NCBI RefSeq assembly: GCF_002288925.2
Contig: NW_022098001.1
Span: 5,131,478 to 5,195,477, forward strand
DNA length: 64,000 bases
Source of the DNA: Delphinapterus leucas
Lineage: Eukaryota; Chordata; Mammalia; Artiodactyla; Monodontidae
Direction: 5' to 3'
The notes under the pieces were generated by a model. The model was not told the origin of the DNA and searched no databases. It saw nothing but the letters and a program-made list of their open reading frames with translations. The translations under genes and the position numbers were made by a program. Positions within the stretch are counted from its first letter, which is position 1. Each line of letters starts with the position of its first letter. Shown piece after piece: positions 35,752-46,486 of the stretch.

Positions 35752-35879
35752 GAAACTTACTATTTAAAAGTACTATTTTAAAGCACACTGTCTCATCTGA
35801 TTCTCACAAGAGCTTAGATAAGTCAAAACACAAGATATCGAGTCAAAACTAGAAACCATATTTCCAGAATGCTTTTCAA

Positions 35880-36090
35880 TTAGACAATCAATCCAAAAAT
35901 ATTTACTGAGGACCTACTCTAAGCTAGGCACTCTTCTGGGCTTTAGGAAACATGATAGATAGATAGATGGTTAGATAGAGGGTTACATAGATAGGTAGAT
36001 AGGGATGCAGAGATATAAATATTCAGCACATCTCCCCATGGAGGAAGAACAGACATATAAAATAATTAAGTAATCAGCAATTTACTAATT
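35880..36090 (-). mobile_element. L2 LINE 3' end relic with a (GATA)n run
   Basis: The reversed L2 end 'aaaatatttactgaggacctac...gctaggcactcttctggg' is interrupted at 35953-36003 by GATA/TAGA repeats. It resumes with 'ccccatggaggaagaacag'. Confidence 0.65.
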
Positions 36091-36964
36091 GCTGAAAGAA
36101 GTTCAGGGAGCCATGGAAGCAACACACAAGGAGGTTTTTATTAGGATTAGTGAATATTGGCTTCCAACCTGCTGTCTACAAAATTTCCCTTTAGGCTCTC
36201 TTCTATTGCCCTGGGTCCATTTTATGTCAGGAGAAGAAAATGTACCTAGGAATATGCTAGAGCTGAAGAGGAACCCAAATAATAGGAACAAATATTTGGC
36301 CGAAGATCTATTTAACTACTTAGTTTGTCTCACTGGGGGAGGACAAGTTTCAAATATAGTCTTATCAACATAAGAATATGTTTCTTCTTTATTATCTTGG
36401 TTGCCATGGACTTGAATTTTGATGGGGCAATTTTCAGCACTTAAACACTTGATTGCCCCTAATAACCAAAGTAATAGCACAACAGTGTTTAGGTTTAATT
36501 TATGGGTATTTAACATAACTTTAAGTATGGATTTCTCCAAAGGCAGCTGCTATTTTATTGGAGCTAAGTCACAAGGACATCCTATCCCGCCGGAGTAATC
36601 ACAAGCAATGCAAATGACCCCATACACTTATCTCGACCCTGCAGATTCCCTGTAATACAGGGCTTGATGACCATCAATTGCTAACACCAGTTTGACAGAT
36701 GTTTCCCCCTGCGGTCTTGCTTTAGTAAGGCTTCGGTAGTGAGGACAAGCTAAGTTTGATTTTTTTTTTTTTTAATCCCCCTGTCTTTTTAAACGAACCT
36801 TCTTAACCTTCATTTCCTCAGGGCTTGCCTGCAGGTGGACAAGCGAACTTCTCCCGTAGTCCACCAGGGGCCGCTGTTCTGCAAGCAGTGACAGCAGGGA
36901 GGACTTGCCTTCCACCTCCAAGCAGGACGAAATTGCTGGTGGATGCAACAAAAACACTCCTTTC
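36091..36964. other. Unique sequence
   Basis: Apart from a T-run at 36760-36773, no repeat is recognised and the DNA looks single-copy. It holds the CTCF-like site listed next. 'gcaatgcaaatgacc' near 36607 contains an octamer-like ATGCAAAT. Confidence 0.45.
36861..36876 (+). promoter_or_regulatory. CTCF-like motif (candidate)
   Basis: 'ccaccaggggccgctg' differs at one core position from the usual CTCF core CCACCAGGGGGCGC. It lies in a unique segment, not in a SINE. This is a motif match by eye only; occupancy cannot be inferred. Confidence 0.3.
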
Positions 36965-37395
36965 AAAATATGTTTTTCAACCTTGAAAACACTACGCTAA
37001 GTGAAAGAAGACAGACACAAAGGTCCCATATTGTATGATTCCGTTTATGTGAAAGATCTAGAGTAGGCAAATCCGTAGAGCCAGAAAGCAGATTCGGGAT
37101 GTAGGGACAAGAGGAAGAGGGGTGGGAAAGCGAGTGACTGCTTAATAAGTTCCTGGTTTCCTTTTGAGGTGATGATGAAGTTCTGGAACTAGATAGTGGT
37201 GATGGTTGCACCACATTGTGATGACTATATTTAACTTCACTGAATTGTACAATTTAAAATTAATTCACTTTGTTATGCAGCAGAAAAGAACACAATTGTA
37301 AAGCAATTATACTCCAATAAAGATGTTAAAAAATAATAAAATAAAATTAAGATGGTCAGTTTTGTACATTTCATGACAATTTAAAAAATTGTTTT
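36965..37395 (+). mobile_element. Old L1 (L1M type) 3' UTR, split by a younger L1
   Basis: 'gtatgattccgtttatgtgaaagatctagagtaggcaaatccgtagagccagaaagcag' and 'gaactagatagtggtgatggttgcac' are typical L1M 3' UTR text. The host sequence 'ctgaattgtacaatttaaaatt' breaks at 37263 and continues at 37343. Confidence 0.8.
37264..37342 (+). mobile_element. Tiny nested L1 3' end (about 80 bp)
   Basis: Only the last part of an L1 was inserted: 'cactttgttatgcagcag', 'aaagcaattatactccaataaag', A-rich tail. The 8-bp target duplication aaaattaa lies at 37256-37263 and 37343-37350. The 3' end is of the same type as the L1 at base 1. Confidence 0.85.
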
Positions 37396-38162
37396 CCAGT
37401 ATTCCTTGTTCTCTAGCATTTACATACTACCTCATATAAATCTCCTATTTAGAGATCATAAATGGATCCTACAAGAAACGACATCGGGTCTGTATTTGTT
37501 AAAGCTTCTTTCCCTTCTGGAGGAAGCTCCTGTCCTGACTCCCACGTCCTGACACCTGTTGCGCCCCCCTCACACCCCCTCCGCCCACCTCTTACTCCAG
37601 CCCCGGTTGCGTGGTCAGCATCGCGCCTCAGCTGCACCGTGAGTTTCTCCACTCCGTGGGAGGGACCCCGTGGGATACTGCCCAGCATGTGAACCACCGG
37701 AAGTGCCGGGGCTTAGCACTCAGGGCTGGGGACTGGTGGGCAACACCACCTGCCTGTGTCCTTGGCCAGACAATACTGAGGTGCATTCTGCATGGCTCCT
37801 CCAAAGACTTCAGTGAAATCAAGCAGAGCTCCAGTTTCTCACAGCAGTGATCAACTCAAGACCATCCCTCTAGATGGTCCCCCCTCCTTCTCCCTTCATT
37901 CCCCCGAGTCCCTACCTCTGTTCTCTGGAATCCCTCCCCGTGAATAAATGCAGGAACACAAGCCACTGCCTCAGGATCTGCTTTCCAAATGGAAGACCAT
38001 GCCATCAGAGAGCCCGCTGTTGACAGAAAACAGATGCAAGAAGGTCTTTGACATTTTCAGCTTCTGATACAGCACCTCACCTTGGCATTGGATGCTAGAG
38101 TCACCGTCCACCACTTCTGTCACATAACCCACCGTTCTACACACACACACACAGGTTCCCAT
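37396..38162. other. Unique, with a CpG-richer patch
   Basis: Bases 37545-37720 are locally GC- and CpG-rich for this window outside SINEs. The motif 'accggaagtg' at 37696-37705 is a perfect ETS/GABPA-type site. No open frame is convincing. A CA run lies at 38139-38153. It could be a minor promoter or an old LTR; nothing decides. Confidence 0.4.
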
Positions 38163-38170
38163 CCTTATTT

Positions 38171-38433
38171 CCATATATATATATGTATTCTAAATTTTAT
38201 TGAACTATAGTTGATTTACAATGTTGTGTTAATTACTGCTATACAGCAAAGTGACTCAGTTATACATATATATATTCTTTTTCATATTCTTTTCTATTAT
38301 AGTTTATCCCAGGATATTGAATATTGTCCCTTGTGCTACACAGTATGACCTTATTGTTTATCCCTTCTATATATACTAGTTTGCATCTGCTAATCCCAAA
38401 CTCCCAATCCTTCCCTCCCCACCCCACTGCCAA
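38171..38433 (-). mobile_element. Cetartiodactyl L1 3' UTR, truncated
   Basis: The reversed text reads 'ttttattgaactatagttgatttacaatg', 'gctatacagcaaagtgactcag', 'gatattgaatattgtccc' and 'ctaatcccaaactcccaatcc'. A possible target duplication ccttattt lies at 38163-38170 and 38434-38441. Confidence 0.88.
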
Positions 38434-38454
38434 CCTTATTTTTTTATTCACGTG

Positions 38455-38660
38455 AGGAGGCCATGTGCTTGAGAGGAAGGTGTATTGCCTTGAAATCAAG
38501 GATACTTAGATCATCATCAAGGCTGCACAAGGACCCCAATTTGTGTAATCTGGCTCGGGGTTCGCTTTAAAGTGGAGATAACAGCAGGACCTTCTGGGGT
38601 TGCCATGAGGGTTAGATGATTAAGTCTTCAAAGCAAGTTATAGAGTAGTTTCCTTCTCCT
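38455..38660 (+). mobile_element. MIR SINE relic
   Basis: 'attgccttgaaatcaaggatac', 'gtaatctggctcgggg', 'aaagtggagataacagcag' and 'gttgccatgagggttagatgatt' follow the MIR order. A second MIR in the same direction follows. Confidence 0.6.
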
Positions 38661-38684
38661 CTGCCTGAAATTATTTTAGGATGA

Positions 38685-38850
38685 GCCTAGAGAGAGCTCA
38701 GGCTTAGACAGCAAATGGATCTGATTTTGAATCCTGTGTCCCCCAGCTGTTAGCTGTAAGGCCTTGGGCAAATTCTTCGACCTCGTTCCTTCAGTGTTCT
38801 TATCTTTAAAATGGGGATAATAACCTTGCTTCCCATGAATGCACTAGGAG
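38685..38850 (+). mobile_element. MIR SINE relic
   Basis: 'gatctgattttgaatcctgtg', 'gctgttagctgtaaggccttgggcaaattcttcgacc' and 'cttatctttaaaatggggataataacc' are a clear MIR core. Confidence 0.85.
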
Positions 38851-39312
38851 CTGTGTACTCACCTATTACCGATCACCTATCCTCAGTGAAGATTTCTTTC
38901 AGTGGTACCAGTCTATACTAATCCACACATGCTTCTAGCTTTCTTTCAAGGTCCATATTAAATATTGCTTCCTGTTCAAAGTTGTTTGATACCAGCCGCT
39001 TTGTACCTTTTATCTCTTTAAGCCTTCATCATCCTGAGCTGAGATGTCTTATATTTATCTCACTCTGCCCTCCCTAAGGACTGCAGTGTGCCCTTCATAT
39101 CTTCCCCGTTCCTTCCTTACAGACAATTCTTAGTGCCTTAAGGTAAGAACACTATCGTACTCACCATGTACCTGGCGCCTGTAGATAGGGCTGCCTCACT
39201 GCGCAACTCCAGGGCGGCATTCACACTGTAGTGTACGGGAACTGCAGCCTCTAGATCTGTACAGTGCACAGACCTGCCCACAGTGATGTTGCGTATATAG
39301 CGGACTCTCAAC
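38851..39312. other. No feature recognised, possible old L2
   Basis: Pyrimidine-rich text with L2-like phrases ('ccctaaggactgcagtg'), but too diverged to call. Confidence 0.35.
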
Positions 39313-39328
39313 AAGTATATGTTAGATT

Positions 39329-39597
39329 TTCTTCTTTTTTTATTGAAGTATAGTTAATTAACAGTGTTGTGTTAGTTTCAGGTTACATCAAAGTGATTCA
39401 GATATATATAGATATATAGAGATATTTTTCTTCAGATTCTTTTCCATTTATAAGTTATTACAAGATATGAATAGAGTTTCCTGTGCTATACAGTAGGTCT
39501 GTGTTATTTATCTATTTTATATATAGTAGTGTGTATATGTTAATCCCAACCTAATTTATTTCTCCCCGCTGCTATCCACTTTGGTAACCATAAATTT
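39329..39597 (-). mobile_element. Short 5'-truncated L1 3' end
   Basis: Reversed L1 3' UTR: 'ttattgaagtatagttaattaacag', 'gtttcaggttacatcaaagtgattc', 'gtttcctgtgctatacagtagg'. The 16-bp target duplication aagtatatgttagatt lies at 39313-39328 and 39598-39613, with two differences. Confidence 0.92.
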
Positions 39598-39613
39598 AAG
39601 TATGTGCTAGATT

Positions 39614-41241
39614 AACCTCTCTGTTCCTCTTATTACTGATCTGTGACTCCATGGAGTCTGGCCATGGAGCCCCTTTTCTAATGTACGTTATGCAATACAG
39701 ATCAAAATGGAGAAATCCTAGTGGACAGGAGAGAAAGAAGAGGTTGAATCCTGGCCTCCTGGGCACCGCTACAAGACCACCCACCTCAGTAAGTCTTTGA
39801 TGCACCTCCAAGGGACCCCTGGACTAGATCACCTCTGCACTTGTAGGCAGAGCTGACATTCCTGCCTACTTCCTTGGTGCCCAGAGGGCAGTCCCAGGAG
39901 TGAATTTATGTGGCTCTGAGAGGCCCAAACGTCTGAGATGAGTTGGACTTGGATATAGACATTATCCTCTTCATCACTGTCACCCTGAAGAACAGTCATG
40001 GGGAATATGAGATGAGAGCTAGAAGGAAGCTCAAGAAATGATAATCCTGTGTGTAATATCAATAAAAACGTACCTGGAAACTTACCAAAGAATAAAATTG
40101 AAGGCCAGTATAAAGGAGACACAGGGGAATGTCTTTGCTTTTCCATCTCAAGACTGCCTCTCATTGGTGGTGGGATCCACACATGCAGATGTGCCCGTTG
40201 AGTCTAGTGTGGCTGGATCGTTAGGATTCCTTCTGGCTGCACAAAATGACAGAGCCAACATCTAGTGGCTTATCCAAATCACACAACCACAAGTCAGGAG
40301 GTCAACAGTGTAGGGCTGGTATGTCAGCTCCATTAAGCTGTTATGAAGGTGGACTTTTACTCAGCCACCATTGACATATGACCTTTGTCCTCACCCCTGT
40401 CATTTTATGCCACAAATGGCATGGCATCATGTCTGGGTTCAATATAAAAATAAGGAGAATCAAGGCAGTTTCTTGTCTCTTTTACCAAGAGGCCAAAGGC
40501 TTTTATAGGAGCCCCTAGAATACTTCTTGTCTTCTTCAGAATCCACAGCACATTCCTTTTAATACTTTTACTCAGGGCATCTCATCGTTTACAAATCCAA
40601 GCATCTGTCTTTTATTGAGCAACTACTATGAGCCAGGCATTCTGATAACCACTTCACATGCCTGATCTCATGTCTTCCTCTTTTCTTCCTTCAGCAATTA
40701 TTTATTAAATGCCTACCATGCAAAAATAGTAAAACTTAGCCTAAGTGCCAGCCAACACAGTCAGTTGTGACCCAGAACTTCTACATTTCTGAAGACTTTC
40801 ACTCGTAAGAGCTAAGCCATGAATGAACTACAGGGCCTTCCCAAAAGTTTTCTATCTTGAGATAAGCTACAAAAGAAGGGGGAAAAGAAGCTAGGAACAT
40901 TCTGTTAGGGAGGAGGTGTTGTTTTTCAAATTTTATTTTAATCAAAGACAAAACTTTCTGTTTTCAAAAACTGACCCAAAATGTATTTAATCAGAATTGC
41001 TGACAATCATATAATAATTTTACCTACATGTATCGCTTTCTCACTTTATTCTGAGAGCCAGCTAATTGGAAAGCTCAGCTACTTTGCATATGCTTTACGT
41101 TTGCAAAGAAAAAATAGAAAGACTCCAACATTGTTCATGTGGTTTTCCTCTGACGTACATGCCAGGAAGTGAACAAAGCAGCCAAGGATTCTGCCCCTAA
41201 GAAGTCTATATTTGGTTGGGTACCCAAGTTCTGGTTACATT
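39614..41241. other. Mostly unique; degraded MIR/L2 pieces
   Basis: At 40605-40740 there are reversed MIR/L2 phrases ('ttattgagcaactactatgagccaggcattc', 'caattatttattaaatgcctacc'). Elsewhere nothing is recognised. The 117-codon minus-strand frame at 39829-40182 has no known domain. Confidence 0.45.
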
Positions 41242-41254
41242 TATGTACATTTTT

Positions 41255-41452
41255 TTTTTGCGGTACGCGGGCCTCTCATTGTTGTGGCCTCTCCCGTTGC
41301 GGAGCAACAGGCTCCGGACGCTCAGGCTCAGCGGCCATGGCTCACGGGCCCAGCTGCTCCGCGGCATGTGGGATCTTCCCGGACCGGGGCACGAACCCGT
41401 GTCCTCTGCATCGGCAGGCGGACTCTCAACCACTGTGCCACCAGGGAAGCCC
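41255..41452 (-). mobile_element. CHR SINE (short form) with extra A
   Basis: The target duplication tatgtacattttt lies at 41242-41254 and 41453-41465. It carries the same 'ggagcaacagg' insertion and T-type 'gatcttccc' as the SINE at 27415, so the two probably descend from one source copy. Confidence 0.96.
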
Positions 41453-41559
41453 TATGTACATTTTTATACAGAAAATATACTGTTATTATTTTATATTCAC
41501 ACCTCATATATGTCACTAGTACTATTTATTAAAACACCCTAAATAACAATGTTAATTGA

Positions 41560-41770
41560 CTGTGCTAGTCAATTTCCAAAGCACTTTCAAATGCATCCTG
41601 GCATTCATGTGTACTTCAACCACCGAGGTAAGTATCATTATTTTAATTTTACAAATGAAGAAACTGAGGCTCAGAGAAGATTAGGGTTGTCTTAGGATCA
41701 GGCAGCCAGTAATCAGGGGAGTGGAGATTTGTACCTGGATCTCCCAGCTCCATGTCCAGAGTTCTTTCTG
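41560..41770 (-). mobile_element. MIR SINE relic
   Basis: Reversed MIR: 'gtaagtatcattattttaattttacaaatgaagaaactgaggctcagag' is the best preserved MIR core in the window. It continues to 'acctggatctcccagctcc'. Confidence 0.88.
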
Positions 41771-42227
41771 TCTTCTCTCTTCCAAGGACACAAGCTGGAA
41801 GCTCCAGGTTGTCCCAGTTTTACAAGTCCTGTCACCTTGTCCCCATAGATACGCTCATACTTGACTCATCAGGTAACCCAATTTTCAGCTCAGAAAAAGT
41901 GGTCGAAGGCTTGATCGCACACCCAGCAACGCTGACGACAGAGTCCTCAGGCTGTGTTCCCTCACAACAAGGAGAAGTGGCAGCAAGCTTTCCGAATCAA
42001 GCCACTCTTGTCAGAACTGGAAGAGGAAAAGGAAAAGGCAGCAATATTCCGGAGGCCATTTGCTCAGCTGGTTGATTTAATCTGTTTATATTCCACTGAC
42101 AGAGCTTTTTAAAGCTCTACTTGATGAACCTGGGTCACATATCTAAAGGAAGAAAATATCCTCTTCTTCCTCTCTGCCTCACCGTTTCTTCCTACTGGCC
42201 TCATTTCATCAGTGTTGTCCTCTTTAG
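41771..42227. other. No feature recognised
   Basis: A 107-codon plus-strand frame starts in the MIR and ends at 42075. It has no known domain and is judged fortuitous. Confidence 0.4.
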
Positions 42228-42429
42228 CAGGGTTTCTCAACATCAGTACAATGGCCAGATCATTCTTTGTTCTTGGGGACTGTTCTGTGCACTGGAGGAT
42301 GTCTCATAGCATCCTTGACCTCTATCTACTAGATTCCAGTAGTTCCCTTCCAGCTGTGATATTCAAAAATGCTTTAGATGGAACCGAATGTCCACTGGAG
42401 CGCAAAATCGCTCCCAGTTGGGAATACTG
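42228..42429 (-). mobile_element. MER5A-type DNA transposon
   Basis: It begins 'cagggtttctcaacatc' and ends 'ccagttgggaatactg'. Between them lie 'ggccagatcattctttgttcttggggac', 'gaggatgtctcatagcatccttgacctc' and 'ggagcgcaaaatcgctccc', the reversed MER5A sequence. Opposite in orientation to the copy at 30228. Confidence 0.87.
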
Positions 42430-43014
42430 GTCTCTGTATTATAAAACTAGGAGAGAAGATAGGAAAGCACAAATATACTGGCTTATCTTAGTAAAGACAA
42501 AGGGCGGAGCGGCTCTCCCCCATCCACTTTGTCATGCTAAGGCAATAATGTAAGGACTAAGATTTGAGCACTCTTCTAATGCTTTACTTACATATCTCTC
42601 ATTTTTACCACATTCCTGCCAAGAGCGTATTTCCAGCCCTATATTCAAAAGTGAGAAGCAAAAAAAAAAAAAAAAAAGTGTGTACAGAGTTTAAATAACT
42701 TTCCCTAAACTAGCTGAAAGGTGGCAGATCCATTTCAAATTCGGGTTCTCTACCTCTAAATCCCATGCCCCTTCAAATATTCCATCTGACTCTAACCAGT
42801 TGGTTCATTTCTGCTGCTTATCATCTCATTGCTCCTAAAAGCTGAGCGTCTTACACGATGCTAAGAAGGTCAGCGCTGGGATGCAAATGCTCTTTGCACG
42901 ACCCAACACAAAAGAAGCTATAAAACTTGGGCCCTGAGCTTTCTACATCCCTTGCCTGTGGACAGCCCACCTGGGCATGTAAAGAGGAAAGCAGCCACAA
43001 AGAAGAGTGTTCTG
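42430..43014. other. No feature recognised
   Basis: An A-run at 42660-42677 may mark a lost retroelement tail. The adjacent 42560-42800 could be a degraded MIR. No gene. Confidence 0.4.
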
Positions 43015-43228
43015 TAGAGGTGAGAGCTCCGACTCTGAGGTCAGACAGGCCTGGAGCTAAATGCCATCTCTGCTGCTTTCCAAATGCATGAGTTTGAGCA
43101 AGTCCTCTCCCTCTCTTTGTCTTAGTTCCCTCACCTGTGGTTGAGTTGACTGCATGAGGCAGTTCAAATAAAGAACTTCACAAGATGCCTGGTGTATAGG
43201 AAGAGTTCAAAAAATGTTAGCTCTTATG
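43015..43228 (+). mobile_element. MIR SINE relic, nearly full length
   Basis: 'gagctccgactctgaggtcagacaggcctggag', 'gtttgagcaagtcctctccctc', 'tagttccctcacctgtgg' and 'cacaagatgcctggtgtatagg' give the MIR order from the 5' to the 3' end. Confidence 0.85.
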
Positions 43229-43880
43229 ATTAAATTTAGTTAATATTCCCTTTCTACTGAGTCAGGTTTATCATCAATGCTCCATAAAGCTGCTCAAAAA
43301 TCCTTTCCTCTATCCATGGGCTGCTCCTATTCACACTCGCCACCATGGAAGTTCAATATTTCCAACCACTCTCTTCAAATCTCTGACTCCATGCATACGG
43401 TCCCTTTCATTTAAGCCAGGTTGTGCCTTTCGCTTCACAACACAGCTGAAGGCCACGTGAAGTATTTTCTCCTCCATCCCTTCCACTCTAAACATATTTG
43501 CAACCCCTTAGCAATAGATATCAATATCTATATATTTCCACGTTCCTCCTTTGATTCTTTCTTAGAGGCAAAATGACTCTCCTTTTCAAAACCAAACATA
43601 CTTTCTTCCAGCTTCTAGAACTTCCATTAGCGAGCCCCTTCCTCTAGTTCCTGTCTCCTTAATCTCATCCTCTCCACTAGGTTTCTCCCCTTCATCAGCA
43701 AATGCAGGAGCTAGGAGATTGGCCTTCAGACCAAATTTGCCTAGCAATCGTAATTTTTTACCTGTATTGTATGTTTTGGGGGGCTGTTTTGTGAGGATAT
43801 TCAGACTCTGAGGGAGAGATAATTCACCCCCCCCACCCCGAGGCCGCTCTCCATATAAATAAACCCCAGTCTTCTCGAAA
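43229..43880. other. Unassigned, pyrimidine-rich
   Basis: The text resembles the inner part of an old LINE (L2 or related; 'ctctgactccatgcatacgg'), without a decisive match. No gene. Confidence 0.35.
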
Positions 43881-43891
43881 GAGAAATGTGC

Positions 43892-44100
43892 TTTTTTTTT
43901 TTTTTTTTGCGGTACGCGGGCCTCTCACTGTTGTGGCCTCTCCCGTTGCGGAGCACAGGCTCCGGACGTGCAGGCTCAGCAGCCATGGCTCACGGGCCCA
44001 GCCACTCTGCGGCATGTGGGATCCTCCCGGGCCGGGGCACAAACCCGTGTCCCCTGCATCGGCAGGCGGACTCTCAACCACTGCGCCACCAGGGAAGTCC
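43892..44100 (-). mobile_element. CHR SINE (short form)
   Basis: The target duplication gagaaatgtgc lies at 43881-43891 and 44101-44111. The poly-T tail is 17 bases. It is a C-type copy ('gatcctccc'), and its head reads 'agggaagtccg' instead of 'agggaagccc'. Confidence 0.96.
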
Positions 44101-44111
44101 GAGAAATGTGC

Positions 44112-44740
44112 ATTTACTGTCCTAGCTTCCCCCCTCTCCTAGGCACTGCTCAATCTACTGCATTCTGTTTGCCATTTCTCACAGTAGAGAACATTTGGGG
44201 TAAATGCCCGGGTCACAGCTACCCCCTCAGTGATCCTGTTTGACCTCCCCTGCTTTTCTGGGGAGAAATTTCTCCCCATCCTGACCCTTCCTCACTGCAA
44301 CATGGGAACAGCCATCTTCTTACAGGAGCACATCAACTTAGTCCCAGTGATTATTATACGGTGATCCTATGGCCAATAAACAAGTCCCTGACCGCAGTGA
44401 CTGGTCCAATGGGCAGTGAGTCACATGACCCAAATAAGACCAACCAAAAGGCTTCCCTAAATTTTTCAAACTAAAGCTGCAAGGAAAAAGTATTTTTCCT
44501 CTTTCGTGGTAAAACTATATGAGTGGGAAACTGAATTTGCCTGTAGCTTAGTCCTCAAAGAGAAGTTTGCTAAGAGAATAAAACTGGCACACAGAGGAAA
44601 GCTGAGCTGAGAGACCAAAAGATGGCTCTGTCAGAGTTCCCGTGCAACCAGTCTTAGGCCAGCTGCATCCCTGCCCTACCCATGTTTTGGTTTCATAAGC
44701 CAGTAACCCTCCCCAAACTTTTTACATCCATTGTCCACTG
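44112..44740 (+). repeat. Unclassified ancient repeat, probable
   Basis: 'gtgactggtccaatgggcagtgagtcacatgacccaaataagaccaaccaaaag' and 'acacagaggaaagctgagctgagagacc' recall a known mammalian dispersed repeat (LTR-like), covering about 44330-44710. I cannot name it with confidence. Confidence 0.35.
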
Positions 44741-44744
44741 AAAA

Positions 44745-45120
44745 AAAAAAAATCACAACCTAAAAGTTGAGAATTATGTTTTATTCCACGGACTTGCTGA
44801 GGACTTAAGCCTGAGAGGCAGCCTCTCAGATAGCTCTGAGGGACTATTCAGAAGAGGTAGGGGAGAAACCAGGATATATAGGAGTTTTTGCAACAAAGAC
44901 GAGGTAGTCGGAACATCAAAAAATGTCTGCTAATTAAAGAAAACCAGACATCTCAAGTTAATAAATTTAGCACTTTTCTATGTGTGGGAAGATGCAAGGG
45001 TCTGGGCTGACTGAAATTATTCCTTTGATAGGCACCTTAACTATTTAGGGCTAGCATTCTGCTATTCTCCATTCTGAATCCCCTCGGGTGCACAGGTAGG
45101 GGGGCTGCAGTGGCTGATGT
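44745..45120 (-). mobile_element. Probable endogenous-retrovirus LTR
   Basis: On the minus strand there is a TATA-like 'ctcctatatatcctgg' (44869-44884) and, about 95 bp downstream, a polyadenylation signal 'aataaaac' (44779-44786). That is the expected U3-R order of an LTR. The text 'aggcagcctctcagatagctctgagg' recalls an artiodactyl/mammalian LTR. No internal viral coding sequence is visible. Confidence 0.5.
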
Positions 45121-46486
45121 CTGCAACATCCTTTGTTTACTGATGTGGGAAGCGACTTTCTTTCTCCACACCTTAAGCAGGTTTGGGTGGGTTTCTGCCA
45201 CTTCTAAAGAGGAGAGTCTTGCTTCTCCTCTGGTTACTACTCTCTCCCTCTGCTTCTCCTTGCCCTTGTACTTCTTGACATGGAAATCAACACTTATCCC
45301 CTTTAATCTCTCACCTTCCATTCAGTACCAAACCGATGAACAATATGACCCCTGTGACTACAACTCTATTCAAGTGGGACTAGCAAAAAAGATTAAAGAC
45401 CTAATTTAGAAACCCAATGGCCTGTTTTAGGATTTTATCCAATTCGATCTCAGCACGGAGTTAACACCATGTACCAACACATTTCTCCTAACCTACCTTT
45501 CCAACATGTCTGGTTCTGATTGGTAGCTGGTCACTGCATCTCAAGCTTCTTCACAGGAAGTCCCACTCTGCCAACTTTTTAAGGTCTGGTGCATCCCGGA
45601 AGTCCACCATTAGCCCTCTCCGCACTTGAGATATTCTCCCTGGAACATCTCATCTAAGCTCAACTTCTCTAAGACTTCTGTTTATAACCTCAGGCTTGAT
45701 CTTTCCTCTAAGCACCAGATTGGCACAGTGAACATTTCTACCTGGGTGCTCCACAGGCGGCCAAAAATAATCTCATCATCCAGCTCATGACGCTGTAGCT
45801 CACCCCATTCACCTAATAACTATTTATTGACCATCTACTGAGCGCTAGACATTATTCTAAGTACAGTGGATATCTCCATGAACAAAGTTCTTATTCCAAT
45901 GAACCCTGTATTCTGACTACATACCTCATTCCCTTCTACTTCCTCTCCTTCCCATCTAATTGCTCTTCGTTCTGTACATTTTTATTTCAGAAACCTATTC
46001 TAGATTCTGCCCCTCCTCCCATCACTACTGCCACTCTCATTCTCTCACCTTTTTTTTTTTTTTTTTAAACAGGCTACTGTTCGCCTTTGAGCATCTTCAT
46101 CCTGCAGTTTATTCTCCACTCTGATGCCAGAATTTTCCTCATAAAGAGAAAAATTGTTTATTTTCACTCCTTTGCTTCAAAATCCCTGCTGGCTCACTAG
46201 CACTGGACGATAACGTTCAAATTCCCTAATTAGGCACATATATTTCTACACAATCTGGTCAGAACCTAACTCTTCAAACTCACTAATGCTCCCCGTCCTA
46301 TACCCACCCCGCTCCATCCCAGCCACACCCAAGAGCCACCAAGCCTCTCATGCTTCTCTAACAGCACATACACATCTTGGCCCCTTTGCAAATACTGGGC
46401 CCCTTATTTGGAAATGCTCTCTTCTACCCTTTCACCCCTTCCCTTCTTTCCACCTATTGATCTTTTTGTTTGTCTGTTTGTTTCGG

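Noticed and set aside
35953..36003. CRISPR-like regular repeats
   Set aside because: The repeats are simple GATA units without spacers, in a mammalian genome.
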